64,000 nucleotides of DNA from Cercozoa sp. M6MM (lineage: Eukaryota; Endomyxa: Ascetosporea): assembly GCA_040357565.1 (NCBI GenBank), contig JBDODJ010000016.1; one strand, 5' to 3'. The notes beneath the pieces are model-generated. The model did no database searches. It saw nothing but the letters and a program-made list of their open reading frames with translations, and was not told the origin of the DNA. The translations under genes and the position numbers were made by a program. Below, one piece after another: positions 47,007-60,523 of the stretch. Every line of letters begins with the position of its first letter. The first letter of the stretch is position 1.

Positions 47007-47700
47007 ATGCTAACAGCCACTGGACATCTTTTTGCGCGAAGGAGGTTGTGGCGCACGTTCTCGTCAGCGGTGTGTTTTTCTTCTTTCGTTGTTGCTGTGC
47101 GCAAGTGGCATGATGCCTGTGTGTACACAGTCACAAAAGTTGGTCGTCAGCGATTCATGCGCCGAAAGATTGCGTGCGTTGTCGCAGAAAAAAGAGGTAT
47201 CTCTAAAAGGTAATTTGCCGTGCAAGATGGATTTTATTTTGCAGCAACCCGTGTTGCTGCGTGTTGGCGTTGAGGGCGGTGGCTGCTCGGGTACTGTCGC
47301 ACCAGTTGAGGCAGATTTGACACCTCACTCAAGTTGCTTTGCGCGTAGGTTTCCAGTACCGAATCGAGCTGTGCGGTGAAGACGATGTCAAAGACCACGA
47401 CTTGTGCCTTTTATTTTACCTGTGGGCTGTTTGTAATTGACAAGCATTCACTATCTGTGCAACAGGAAGTTTGAACACCCAGAGGGTGGCGCTGTCGTTG
47501 TGGATGATCTTTCCATTGAATACATGCTGGGTGCCACCGTCGACTACGTCCAAGTGCGCACTGCTTTTGCTCAATGCTTGATTTGCTATTCAGCATGTGT
47601 TTTACAGGAAATGGCGCGCGCCAAGTTCGAGATCACGTCGAACCCGGTGGCCGATCACGCATGTGGCTGCAAGGCCTCCTTCTCTCCTAAGGTTATGTAG
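47007..47700 (+). CDS. ISCA2: Iron-sulfur cluster assembly protein ISCA2-like
   Basis: MLTATGHLFARRRLWRTFSS is a classic mitochondrial presequence. After an intron come LVVSDSCAERLRALSQKKE, then QPVLLRVGVEGGGCSG (first cluster Cys), then FQYRIELCGEDDVKDHD, then KFEHPEGGAVVVDDLSIEYM with LGATVDYVQ. The last exon, EMARAKFEITSNP and ADHACGCKASFSPKVM, carries the C-x-C pair, with a TAG at 47698-47700. The three invariant cysteines are present. The FQY and DDxSxxYxxGATVDYxQ phrases fit ISCA2 better than ISCA1. ISCA2 works in mitochondrial [4Fe-4S] assembly, so with BOLA1 this window holds two factors of late Fe-S maturation. Confidence 0.88.
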
Positions 47701-48041
47701 CTGCCAGGGGCGAGTCTCTTTATCCATCATGATGACTCAGCGTCAGATTAATTTTTGCAAATAAAAGCTGGATAAACAATAATTTAATTTACGTTTACGG
47801 CTAGATCGGCTAGCGTCCGCTATGGTGGCAACGACACGAGCACATATCGGCCAGCGTGTCGACGTTTGAGTTCCGTCCGGTAACGTATTGCGTTGTGTTG
47901 TAAATTAGAACGGACGGGAAAATGACGTCCGGCGTCCGGTCACGGTCACACCAGGCCAGGAGCAACGAGACCGACGGACGGAAGGAACGTTTGCTTGATA
48001 CTGTCGGCCAAGAATTGCACCTGAGCGTGACAACACGTGGC

Positions 48042-49300
48042 TTACGCTGCGCTAAGCTGGGTAACAACCGAGACACAAAGACTTACCTGCTCTGGATCGC
48101 CAGCACTCCATTGCAAGCAGTAGAGCTCGGGCGTCACTGCATGGTCCCGCAGTGTCTCCATCAGGACATCTCTGTCTTGGCTACAAAGTAAACAGAGAGT
48201 AGACAATGCAAACATGAACACAAACAATAAAGATTCATACATGTCTACAACGTCAGTCAGAACAACAATGATTGGCCCAGACTCGGACAAGACTCGGAGC
48301 TGCTGAAGCAATCTACACAAGCACCATCTCAAAAGAAACACGGTGCTACAAGGCAACCCCAAAAAACAACGGACTCGACTTTTTGCGGGTCATGTGACTC
48401 TTTGCGCAAAACTGGTGCCGACATAAACAGGACAAAGTTCCCCGAAAGAAATCCTTTGCGCTTCAGCACATGTCTGTTATAAACACACACACACACACAC
48501 GCGTACACAAGCATACGCGCACTTTTATCTCTTAACATCCATTTGCGAGTGCAATGAATACTCACAGTCGCGCAGCGTCTAGTTCTTGCAGTCTGTGGTA
48601 CTCGAATGCGTCGTGCACGGCGACTGCTCAACAAACGGAAATGCAAGGAAAACAACCTGTCAGGAAGGCTTTATTTAAATCAACAAAGCACCTTTTCGCA
48701 GAGTGACAGGAGAAATCGGAACTTCGCGTTGCAAGAGCACAGACAAAAAGCACTCCACGGTCTATTAAAAGTCCTCTTTTCCTGGCACAAAACACACACA
48801 CACACAGTACGAGTACCTCGTCTCCTGCGAAAGTGGCACTTCGCTCACTGCCTGGCTACAAAGGACACGCACAAGGTTGCACTGGGACCTAACCGAAATA
48901 GCCAAAACAGCCTACCGAAGCAGGGGAGTACGCAACGCAGTGACCGGCAGCAGCAATCGCACGCGTCGCTTTTCCAGTCCGTGCCAGGAACACCTAACAG
49001 TGAAATACCGTCTGTGCGCGTTTTAACATGCATGATGCGTATAAATTCAAAAAACCTGTCGCTCGCATGTGCCGCAAAAAACAGCAGCACCTGTCGACTA
49101 CGACAAAAAACAAACATTGAACACATACCACCCCTCCAAGAAAAAAGCACCCGCATTTTTTTGCTCGCAAACTTTGTCATGATATCGTTCTTTATTGGAC
49201 ATCCTGCACAAGATGTTTGGGGTGCATGTGTTTCTTATTTTGTGTGGAGAAAGTACGAAACTGCCACTCCACTTCATTTCCATTATTTTCGCGGCGATTG
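48042..49300 (-). CDS. Unknown protein, spliced
   Basis: Consistent minus-strand exons read RQVLLFFAAHASDR, VAVHDAFEYHRLQELDAARL, HVLKRKGFLSGNFVLFMSAP followed by VLRKESHDPQKVE, LLQQLRVLSESGPIIVVLTD with VVDM, and DRDVLMETLRDHAVTPELYC with LQWSAGDPEQ. It ends LSAA at a TAA at 48042. Exon ends match the GTA...AG introns of the neighbours, and the LRVLSESGPIIVVLTDV stretch looks like a buried strand of an alpha/beta fold. I do not recognise the family. The start codon is unresolved; frames extend to 49180-49304. To the left (47870-47990) lies a short inverted repeat based on TTCCGTCCGG / GGACGGAA. Confidence 0.5.
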
Positions 49301-49548
49301 GCATCGACAGAAATCAAGCCGCAGAATTGTTCAATATCGGTCATTTATCGTGCCTTAAACTGTGCTAGCGTAAGCAAATCGCACCTGTCCCAACTATGCA
49401 ACCATTCCTGCCAGTTCAAGCACAAAAATCCACCACCTTGAGATTTTGGCTACAATGCAGATCACGATCTACTACACTACAGTACGCGAGTTAATTGCTG
49501 GGATTTGCCGCAGCAGGTACGCTAGTGCTGCGCAGACCTTTTCTAGCC

Positions 49549-51411
49549 ATGGTGGACGTATCTTTTATGGTATGTTTCACGATGCCAAAGATGTTTGTGT
49601 ATGGGAAGAGTGAATTCCAGATGTTTTGCTTTTCTTTATTTGCAGAAATGGCTGATCCTAATCTTGCTCATGGCGCAAACAAGTGCGTCGTTCTTGCTCG
49701 TACCCAAAAACAATCTCAAGTTGCCTTATTTCTATAGTCGCTGTTTGCACACAGATTAGATACGCACGACAGGAGCAAGGGCTTCGTTTTTCTAGCAGTG
49801 TCGCCGTGTAACACAACTTGTTGTGTGTGCGTGTATGTGTGGTGCTTGCGTGCCGGTGTTTCCTGAGAGGTCGCAGCTTTTTCTAGTTGGTGCATGGAGA
49901 TACTGAAGCTGATCTTCTCGGCTATCGTTCTGCACAGAGTATGCCTTATGAGGTCGAGTGATGGGAAGTCATGGTATGGATGGACAGGAGGGCAAGCGAC
50001 AGTTGTGGACGCTATTGCGCCGGCGTGGCAGCGGTGCCATGGCACTCGTGGCCAGCATCTACTTTGTGCAGAACAACTTCCCGTATGGATACAACTTTTA
50101 TGCCTTGCCTTGGAGAAACTATGTGATTGTTCTGCAGGTATCTTGCGCTGCGACACCTGGACAGCGGTGTCTACACAGCGTTGCAGCAGTCAAAGATTCT
50201 CACGACAGCGCTCGCCTTCTGCTTTTGTACTAGCTTACCTCCTTCCTTATGCAGGTTGTAGTGTGTCTAGTGCACTGTCTGCAGTGATGGGTCGGCAGTT
50301 CTCTGCCAGGCGGTGGCGTGCCCTGCTGCTGCTGCTGGTTGGTGTGTTCCTTTGCTTTATGCACTTTTGTGTATTCCTTAGTATGTGAGATCACTCCCTG
50401 CAGGCACTGTTGTCGTCGTGTCTGGCAACGGCACTGGCAGCGATGACAGCGAGGACACCAACGTATCGATGTGATTCTCCATGTGTATTACAGTTAGTTG
50501 TTCGCATGTGAGATACAGGGACGTCAACCCTTTATCGGACTGATTGCAGTGGCGGCGCAGGTACAGCGGAGCACTGTATTTCACATGTGCTTGAGTGACA
50601 CCTGTGTCTACAGGTTACCTGCTCTGGCATCGCTGCGTGCATCTTTGAACTGGCTCTCAAAGGCAAGCAGGCGAAGGACACGGTACCTTTGTGCCCTCTG
50701 TGTATCTTGTATTTGTGCCTTGGCAGTAAACGTGGTGTAGGACAAGCAGCCCTCACTTTGGGAGCGCAACTTCCAGCTTGCTGCCTTTTCCGGTAGAATC
50801 ACTTGTGCTGTGGAGGGCTGTGCTTGTGTATTTTGGTTCCGAGCAGTCGGGATGGGCACACTAACGCTAATGCTAAAGGAGGGCTCGCACATCTACCATC
50901 ATGGACTGTTTTTCGACTTTAACCTCATCGTTGTACTGGCCGTGCTTGGTACACATCTGTCTTCCTTGTCTGGAACGAGCAGTGAACGTGCCAACTCTGC
51001 GCAGCTGGTGCTGCTGGCGGACTTCTCGTAGGTCTCACCGTCAAGTACGCCGACAGGTATACCTTCATCTGATTTTAACATACCATACCGTGAACAATGT
51101 CCTGTGTCGCTTTCAGTATTGTCAAGGGCTTTGCCTCCTCGGGTGCCATTGTGATTAACTCGCTCCTGTCCTCATGGATGGTAACAATTCCTGTATCCAA
51201 AGTAGCACTATCAGAGTACCCCCTCTTTGGACAGTTTGGCGATGACCTGTCGCTGCAGTTCGCAATGGGCGCTTGCTCGATTGTTCTCGCCACTTTCAAC
51301 TACGCCGATGATGAAGGCACCGAACCGGTGAACCTTTCGCTCTTGTCACTGCTGCCGCGACGCGCGCTACAAGGTTACCGCCGCTTGCGCACACCATCTA
51401 CGGCCGTTTAG
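49549..51411 (+). CDS. Nucleotide-sugar transporter, SLC35A family
   Basis: The ATG at 49549 (MVDVSFM) is spliced to KWLILILLMAQTSASFLLVP, TM helix 1. Then come MEILKLIFSAIVLHRV, MALVASIYFVQNNFPYGYNF (the family's QNN motif), YLALRHLDSGVYTALQQSKI with LTTALAF (the ALQQSKILTTA signature), LSAVMGRQFSARRWRALLLL, FIGLIAVAAQ, SGIAACIFELALK, SLWERNFQLAAFS (the SLWxRNxQL motif), GGLLVGLTVKYADR and IVKGFASSGAIVINSLLSSW. A TAG at 51409-51411 ends the gene. The KYADxIxKGFA motif is typical of SLC35A transporters for UDP-galactose, UDP-GlcNAc or CMP-sugars in the Golgi. The exact sugar is not decidable. Confidence 0.87.
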
Positions 51412-51574
51412 CCGAGCGGGTGTTTGACCTCTAACTACCCTGCTCATGTCCCCAGAAGTTATTTCCCCCAAAATAAATAATTTAATTGATACAGTACCCA
51501 CTTAACGAAAAGTGTTGTGAGCATTGTAATTTCTAAGAGCTGCGTGTGCGTGTGCTAATACTAAGTCCAGCAGT

Positions 51575-53214
51575 ATGAGCTTAAAGCGGACTCACCATGT
51601 GCCGGTGATGTTTCGCGAAACGCTGTCGCTGCTGTCGACGCATGCACCGCGGACTGTGTTTGATGGCACTCTCGGCGGCGGCGGTACTTGACGCTCTCAT
51701 TCCGCATAGAACACACAATTTGAAAGAGGCAGCTTGTTTCAGGTCACGCCAGTGCATTTCTGCGCCTGCCATCGGTGAGAACACTGTTCGGCATGGATCG
51801 TGACGATTCGATTATTGAAGGTTTTTCGCGCGCATGACAAGTGTGGCGAAGCGGGCAAACTGAATTTTTGTTGTTGCAGAGGCGACTGAGCGTGTTATGA
51901 GTGACACCGGTGCCGCGGAGGTGGCTCTCGGCGAGCTCGGGTCACACAGTGAAGAGGAAGCGCGTGAGCACAAGGTGTTCGTGCCGTGCCATTCAGCCTT
52001 TGCCGACATTGACCAGGTATGCTCGCAATGAGAGTTCGGTCCTTTTGTCAGATAAAGTGACACTGGATAGGTCCTGGACAAAGTTCCGTCTGAGCTGTGG
52101 CCGGATGCCTTTCTTTTCGATATTGGTGGTACTGTTTCCGTTAGTTTCTGTCTTGATTTGGACTGCTTGTTTGCCCTTCGGACAGTGTCGTCGATGCAAC
52201 TGGACCGCGGAGAACGTGGGTTCTCAATTCGTTTCGATGCGCCTCTCGACATGCGCATGGACACTACACAGGTACCGCCTGCTGCTTTCTCGTGTTACAC
52301 TGCCTGAGAAAGCACATTGTGTAACAGGGAATGACTGCACTCGAACTCATCGACGAACTGAGTGAACTTGAGCTTGCTAACGTAGGTTGCTCTCTATCTA
52401 TTTCTTTGAACTTCATCTTTCTCTGTTGCCCAGGTCATTGCTACTTACGGCGAAGACTCTCGCTCACGTTTGATTGGTATCATTCGCCCATGAGATAGTA
52501 GACACTGACTCCTGTACTCACGCTGCACAGCCAAGGCAATCAAACGAGCGGCCGTGGATGGCACGCTGCGGACGACGCACGAATTGCGCAACATTGTGCA
52601 CTCAGTGTACCCGCGAGAGGCACGCGAGTACCCAGGTCTTGACCCTCGTTTTGCGTCTGTGTTTCTGGATTCAGAGATACATATTTTTTATTTACAGGTG
52701 GCCACGGCAGTGATTGCGCCAATCGCACCTTTCAGGCACTTCGAATCGCCGTCAATGACGAGATGGGCCAATTGCAAGCAGTACGCTTCCTTCTTTCACC
52801 CTCTGGTCAGTATCACTCGACTTGACACTTCACGTTTTTGTGCGCCTCTAGTTGCTGAACAAGCTGCCAAAGTACATGAAGAAAGGCACGCGCGTGGGCT
52901 TCCTCACCTTCCACTCGCTCGAGTGTCGTCTCGTCAAGCGCGCCATGAATAACTGGATCAAAGCTGGCCGTGCTCAGTATCTGGTACCATTAAGACACGT
53001 CATTCCTTCCTGGGCACCGACCTGCTGTGTGCTTTCATGCAGGACAACGCATCACGATACCTGCCGAGCGACGAAGAGATTCGACGCAATCCGCGCGCCC
53101 GATCCGTATGTGCTTCCCATCAAACCTCGAACTTTTGGTAACTGTTTTTTTACGGTCGTTCTTGGTGTTTAGGCGAGACTGCGTGTTGTGGAAGCCACTT
53201 GCGACCCTCTGTAA
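51575..53214 (+). CDS. rsmH: RsmH/METTL15 rRNA (cytosine-N4)-methyltransferase
   Basis: [20 protein letters not shown], then [10 protein letters not shown] joined to [11 protein letters not shown] (SAM-binding DGTLGGGGH), GMDRDD (motif II), [26 protein letters not shown] continuing [13 protein letters not shown], and DAPLDMRMD. Further exons carry [61 protein letters not shown] and [13 protein letters not shown], ending with TAA at 53212-53214. The FDIGVSSMQLD and [12 protein letters not shown] blocks are diagnostic. In eukaryotes this bacterial-type enzyme methylates organellar small-subunit rRNA. No obvious presequence is present with this start. About 12 introns. Confidence 0.9.
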
Positions 53215-53451
53215 CCAATCGAAGTCGCTCGGAAGCTGCAAACTCGGTGCGGCATCCGACGTGACGTGACATTTGGCGTTAGTTCCGTCACAATCTAATT
53301 TTTTTGAAAAGACAACAGTCCGAAAGCAGAACAAATCCTAGAATTCCGAATTTAGGAGAGATGATCTTGACGCAACGGGTCAGGGTTTCGCACGCTTCTG
53401 ACTTTCTAAATTAAAAAAAAAATGTAGCCACGTTGCAAGTCTGCCGATCAG

Positions 53452-55151
<1,700 letters not shown>

Positions 55152-55276
55152 CTCGAGTTTACGTATAAGCGCTGTGCTGTGGCGTGGTTAATAGTAGTGC
55201 AGTACGGCAACTATCGGTGTCAGAGGTAGTAATATAAATGAATGAGCATGAAGTGGTCCGCGATCTTGAAACCAAA

Positions 55277-58038
55277 TCACTTGCGTCGGCGTCGGCCAGA
55301 CATGGCACGCAGCGGGTCCTGCTTGCGACGGCGCTTCTTGTCCTTGCCACCTTGCTGTGTGTGTCGACAACGAGCGATGCATGAAACTGTAAACTCGCGG
55401 AATAGACAAGGCATGAGTTACCTGGGTCTTGCGACGCTTCTTTGCGCGCGTGGGCTGTGCCTGGAAATCTTGTTCCTGCGCAAGAAAGAAAAGGACGAAT
55501 GCTGAGCAAGCAGAAATGAGAAAGCACACTTACGTGCTGAAGCTGCGGCAGAGCAGACGCGTTGGCCGGCTTGAGATATTTGGGCACCTTGGCGAGGTGT
55601 GCTTGCGGTTTCTCGGCCATGTACTGGGGGGTAGGAAACACAAAGAGATACAAAGAAGAGCACAGAAACGAAAAAAAGGGGTCACAGAAGGGAGCAAGGG
55701 ACGAGAACACACCGTGTTGTGCTGCAGGAGTTCCAACTCGCGCGGATTCTCCTCAAAATGCGCGCGCAGTTTCTCCGAGTTGAGCACCTCCGTCTTGAGC
55801 TGTCGCACACGCGCCTCACGAATGGCGTTCTTGGAGACCTTGCGTCGCACGTCGTCCACTCGGTAGCGGAAGCGCTCGACATCCGCCTGCACACGTGGTG
55901 GGGGGGGGGGGGGCCCCCTACAACTAGACATGGGTACAACTGGACATGGCGAGCACACACCATGTCAAGTGCCGGCAGCGGCTGCAGTCGCGGCCTGTCA
56001 CACGAGTCGCGCTTCATCTGCTCCTCGCGCATATCCTCGAGAAGTGAGGCTTCACTCGGCGACACCAGCGTGAGGGCAAGACCCTTGGCACCGCCACGTG
56101 CCGTTCGACCAACTCGATGCGTGTACACGTCCAGCACATGTGCGGCCGCCTGCATATCCACAGGTACCAAAGTGCCAAGGAAGGAAGATAGACAGCAGCA
56201 GCATACGTTGTCAGCAGGCATGCTGTCGTTGTCCTTCTTGCTGCTTTTGTCGCTCTCATCCGCCGGCAACGGCAACTCAAAGTTAACGACGACGTCGACG
56301 TGCTTGAAGTCGACACCACGCGCACTTCCGTCTTGCCCTGTATGCCAACAAGAGATGTCAAGAGGATAAAAACCAGAGGGAAAACCAGAGAGTGAAGGTA
56401 CCTGCAGCCGCATCGGTGGCGACCAGCATACTCGTGACACCTACCATGCCGCCGTGTTATTCTACAGTAGCTAAAGCAGAGAGAGGAAACAGCAAGGTAC
56501 CACGATTGAAGGCGTCGATGACATGTCGACGCGAATTGAAGGGCAGCTCGGCGTTCAGCACACTGGCGCCGAGGCCAAAGTGACGCAGCAGAAGCTATTG
56601 TTGCATAGAGACACAATAGCAGTCAAAGAAAAGAGAACAGGCCAAAGCAGCTACCTGCAAACGGAAGCACTCGTCGACCGAGTTGACAAAGAAAAGCATC
56701 TTGCCGCGCACGACGCCGAACTTAAGCAGTGCGAACAGCACCAAAAACTTGTCCTCCTCGCTGCACATTCCAAGAAACAACGAGTCTATGACAGATATCG
56801 AACGAGACAACAAAGTGTAATACGTCGTGACGTTGAGGTAGAACTCGCGCAGCAATGCCGACCGAGGATCTTCCTGTACATGAGATCAACGAGGATGCGG
56901 GAGGCTGACAGAAAAACAGAAGGGACAGAGGAAACTACCGACTTGTCGTCCACAACGAGAGGGTCGCGCAGTACGACGGCACTGAACTGTTGCACTTCGG
57001 CATCCAGTGTCGCACTATACACATACAATATCGTGTTTCTCCACGACCAGCGACGGCAAGCTACCTGGTCATGAGAGTCTGATGAGCACGCGGCAGCAGC
57101 TGCTTGAGACGCAGCACGTCGTCGCGACAAGCAACGTCCAACACCAAGTCGGCCTCGTCCACGGCTAGCACGCGCAGCGAGCGCAAGTCCACCACGCCTA
57201 CACGACACACGCCGTCGCCTCTGTTATCACCAAGCCTGTGTGTGTAAATGTACCTGCCTTGGCATGCTGTGCCAGACGCGCTGGAGTGGCAACGATGATG
57301 CTCGGCTTTTCCTGCACACACAAGGGTAGAGAAGAAAAGGGTCGGGGAGGGGAGGGGGAAGAGGAGGGGAAGGGGAGGGGTAAAGACACAGCGTACCTTG
57401 AGTCGCGGCACCTGCGCCTTGGCGGACTCGTCGGCTGTCACGCGCAGCAGCGACACGTCGTTGCGACAGAAGGTCATGAGTGACAGGAGTTCCTTGGCCA
57501 CCTGCAGGCAGAGTTCCTTGGTCGGCACCAGCACCACGGCCACCGTGCCTTCCTCGCTGCCAAACACATAGTCACAGTGCACAACTACAACAATACACCG
57601 ACGGGGAATCTCAGACAGAGTGCAACACACCTCTCCTGAGCAGCCAGCAGTGCCGTCTGCAGCACAGGCAGCGCAAAACACAGCGTCTTGCCACTACCGG
57701 TGGCCGCGCGACACAAAACGTCGCGTTGCGCCAGTGCTGCCTCCAACGAGGCACCCTTCACACCACTCTCACATCCAAAGAAAGCTAGCACACGGGGGAA
57801 GGGGGGGGGGGGGTACCTGGCATCGCGTCGGTGTCGAAAAGCCGCGTTGCCGCAATGCCTTCTGTAACCGTCTCTCAACGCCTAAATACAAATACACCGA
57901 GTAAAAGCACAAATCGACTGCCCAACAAGAAGCGACCGGCAGGACATGTGGTTTTCAAGTACCGAGATCGCTCCAAGATTTCGAGTCGTCGAAGAACAAC
58001 ACAGGCGCACTGGCGCCGCCTGCGATCACCGCGCTCAT
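55277..58038 (-). CDS. DDX56: DEAD-box RNA helicase DDX56 / Dbp9
   Basis: The ATG at 58038 starts [20 protein letters not shown], then the Q motif [20 protein letters not shown] with TPTRCQ. Motif I is [17 protein letters not shown], followed by [12 protein letters not shown] (Ia), IIVATPARL (Ib), [12 protein letters not shown] (II, DEAD), SATL-type III at [22 protein letters not shown] (IV), [13 protein letters not shown] and [14 protein letters not shown] (VI). The C-terminal extension [40 protein letters not shown] and PKYLKP is specific to DDX56/Dbp9. The basic tail ends SGRRRRK with a TGA at 55277. It acts in the nucleolus in pre-60S assembly. Poly-C (sense) intron runs lie at 55899 and 57799. 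It is divergent from the 58201 gene with 162 bases between starts. Confidence 0.91.
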
Positions 58039-58200
58039 GTTACTGTGTCACAGGAACGCACCGACGCTTGTCCTTGTGACGCGTCTACCTGATATCCAAA
58101 TGGAGCGCCGAGTGTACAGCCAATAAAAACCTCTTGCACGTGTTGTTTCCTACCGGTAGGTGCCGACAGTGGCTTTAACGGGTTTAAGATATCGTTTTAA

Positions 58201-59535
58201 ATGCCAGAGGATCACAAGAGTAAGCCAGCGTCTCTTCGTGCGAATCTCGGTACGAAAAAACGCACTGACAATTCTTCGAGGTAAAACGCTGTGCTGGCGA
58301 CAAATCCTGAAATCGTAAGGACACTTTTCTACACTCAGGTCATTACGCCAACGGCTGCGAGCATTTGGGTACCTGTGTGCTCATGCTCCGGTTCTCCGCA
58401 CAGCATTTTCGCATGCCGGTACTTGTTGGGTTTTTGCTGCTTCGGTAGTGTGGTTGTTAGATGTCGTTCACATTACTTAGGCTGTAACGGAGTGCCGAAA
58501 GACCTAGACGCCCATGACGCGATGGAGATAGTTCAAGCACACGTGCGGTGCAAGATGCTCCAAATGGTGCCTCAGTCCTCAGATCTTGCTTAGTATTGCT
58601 GGTATCGCAAGTGCATGGTGCGTGGTAGAATGGCCAAGTGTCGCTCGTGGCACTCGCGTTGTTGTCGCCGTTCCTGCTGATGAAACGAGTTCGTCCAGTG
58701 CGTGCGCTTTTCTGCAGTGCCACCATGATCACTTTCCCGGTATGAATATCGATGTGTATTGCTAAGTGTCAGTTGTGCTACGGATAGAGTTCATTCTTGC
58801 AGTTGCTGGGCACGTGGGTGTCGCTTTCACACGCGCGTGACGCCAAACTGCGCACGTTCAACGAGCAGGCTCTGATGCAGAGGTGTTGTGCCATTCTGCA
58901 GAACACGCGGCAGAGTGATACGGATCGCGAGTACATTGGCTTGCTTTCAATCGGCGGTCTGCTCGGTATGTAACAACGCACACCCTGCTTCGAAGTTGCG
59001 TTACCCCGTCTAACGTCTGCGTGCGATAGGCACGGCATGGACGGCAGTGCGCTATGTTCGAGTGCTACGAGTGACGGCGCTCCTGTCGCTCTGTCTCTTC
59101 AACAGTGCTGCTGTTGGACTCACCACTGGCGCACTCTACAACACCTACAGGTACGGCCGCAGAGACACGCGCACGCATACTGTGTGCAGTTAGTACACGT
59201 ATGCTTTGTGATTAGAGACATGGAATCCTACACGAGGACGGGACACCTGCTATATCACCAGCATTGGCTGAAAGCATTGTCGCTCGAGGAAGACACTATT
59301 GTTGGTGACTTTACAAGCTCCCGCAATATCAACGAAGACTCGTTGGAGCGCTTCGAGAAGCGACCCGAAACCCCAAGTAGGTTGTTGCAAGTGTCGTTCA
59401 TGCATCCTCGTCTTACTCGACACTGCATGTGTGTACTGTGCAGGTTCAGTTGAGGAGTTTAGTCGGTTCCTCGCAGAGGTCTCACAGCACGAAGAGGACA
59501 ACGAGCTTGATGAAGACATGGCTATGGTCGAGTAG
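58201..59535 (+). CDS. Unknown protein with membrane segment(s)
   Basis: The ATG at 58201 starts MPEDHKSKPASLRANLGTKK, with an intron after SSR. Supported exons are VITPTAASIW, LLGTWVSLSHARDAKLRTFN continuing EQALMQRCCAILQ, REYIGLLSIGGLLG, GTAWTAVRYVRVLRVTALLS continuing into a Gly/Ala hydrophobic helix (VGLTTGALYNTYR), and ESYTRTGHLLYHQHWLKALS. The C-terminus is acidic (EVSQHEEDNELDEDMAMVE) with a TAG at 59533-59535. The hydrophobic core suggests one hairpin or two membrane helices. I do not recognise the family. Exons between 58380 and 58780 are uncertain. Confidence 0.58.
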
Positions 59536-59864
59536 TGTAACTATACGTGTCGTATTTAGCCACTGGCGTAGGTTTACGTTTAGCGGAGTCGAATTCAATT
59601 CAAATTAAATGTTTCGCCTGCCGTTTCAAACTGACAGTTCCGTTCGCGGAGCTTCAGTTGTCTATACGTACGCTATTACGTATCAGTCAGTCTGCGTACG
59701 TCTACTACTGGGCTAGTCCCACCAGCCCGAAGATTTTAGATAGGAACATGCATGTCTTGTGCGAATAATACATGACGTTGTTGCAACGTAACTTTTACTA
59801 AGAACCGACATACTCACGATCTGGCGCCGTCTGCGCATGCATCACATACGCAAGCCATGCTGTG
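59536..59864. other. Convergent intergenic spacer
   Basis: Nothing recognised between the 3' ends of the 58201 gene and MINDY-3. Confidence 0.5.
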
Positions 59865-60487
59865 TTAGTTGATCTTGCACTCGCCGTCGGGATAGGCACA
59901 CACGGCATGTGGCCACTGCAAGGACGGGAAAGGAGAAGGGTGTGTAACACTGTGAAGCGACGGGTGGGGAAAGGTGGAGAAAGGGACCTTGGTGCGAATG
60001 ACGTCATCAAGAGAATCGGCACTGCCGCGGTTACCGGGACCGGGCCCACCCAGACCAGACAAGATGCCCTCCTGCGTGCCACATGGATTCATCTGTACCC
60101 AGGGAAGTGCACAAGCACTCTGGAAGTGTAGTACGGTGTTGACATCCACGCGCAAAAGCTTCGGCTCCAACTGCGAGCCTAAGCCGTTCCAACTACACGA
60201 GAGGGGGGAAGCGTGTGGGGGGGAGGGATAAAGTAAGGTTATGGAGTAAAGAGGAAATTGAGGTACAAGTAGAGGTCGAAACGACGAGGCCGCTGCAAGT
60301 CGAGATCGTCTTCCAATAGGTCATTTCTGTGTGGGTAGGAGGGGTAAATACCTCCAGTACGAAAAACAAAAAAGGCAAGGTAGGGTACAGCTGTCGGAAC
60401 ACCATCCAAAAGTGGTCTCGAAGCAGGATGCCCAGGCCTAATTTACTCATAATAGTTAAGTCAAGGCAAGATATATAAATATATATC

Positions 60488-60523
<36 letters not shown>

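Noticed and set aside
47810-48076. 88-residue minus-strand Ser/Arg-rich frame
   Set aside because: It overlaps a CCGTCC inverted repeat downstream of the unknown gene, and its composition looks non-coding.
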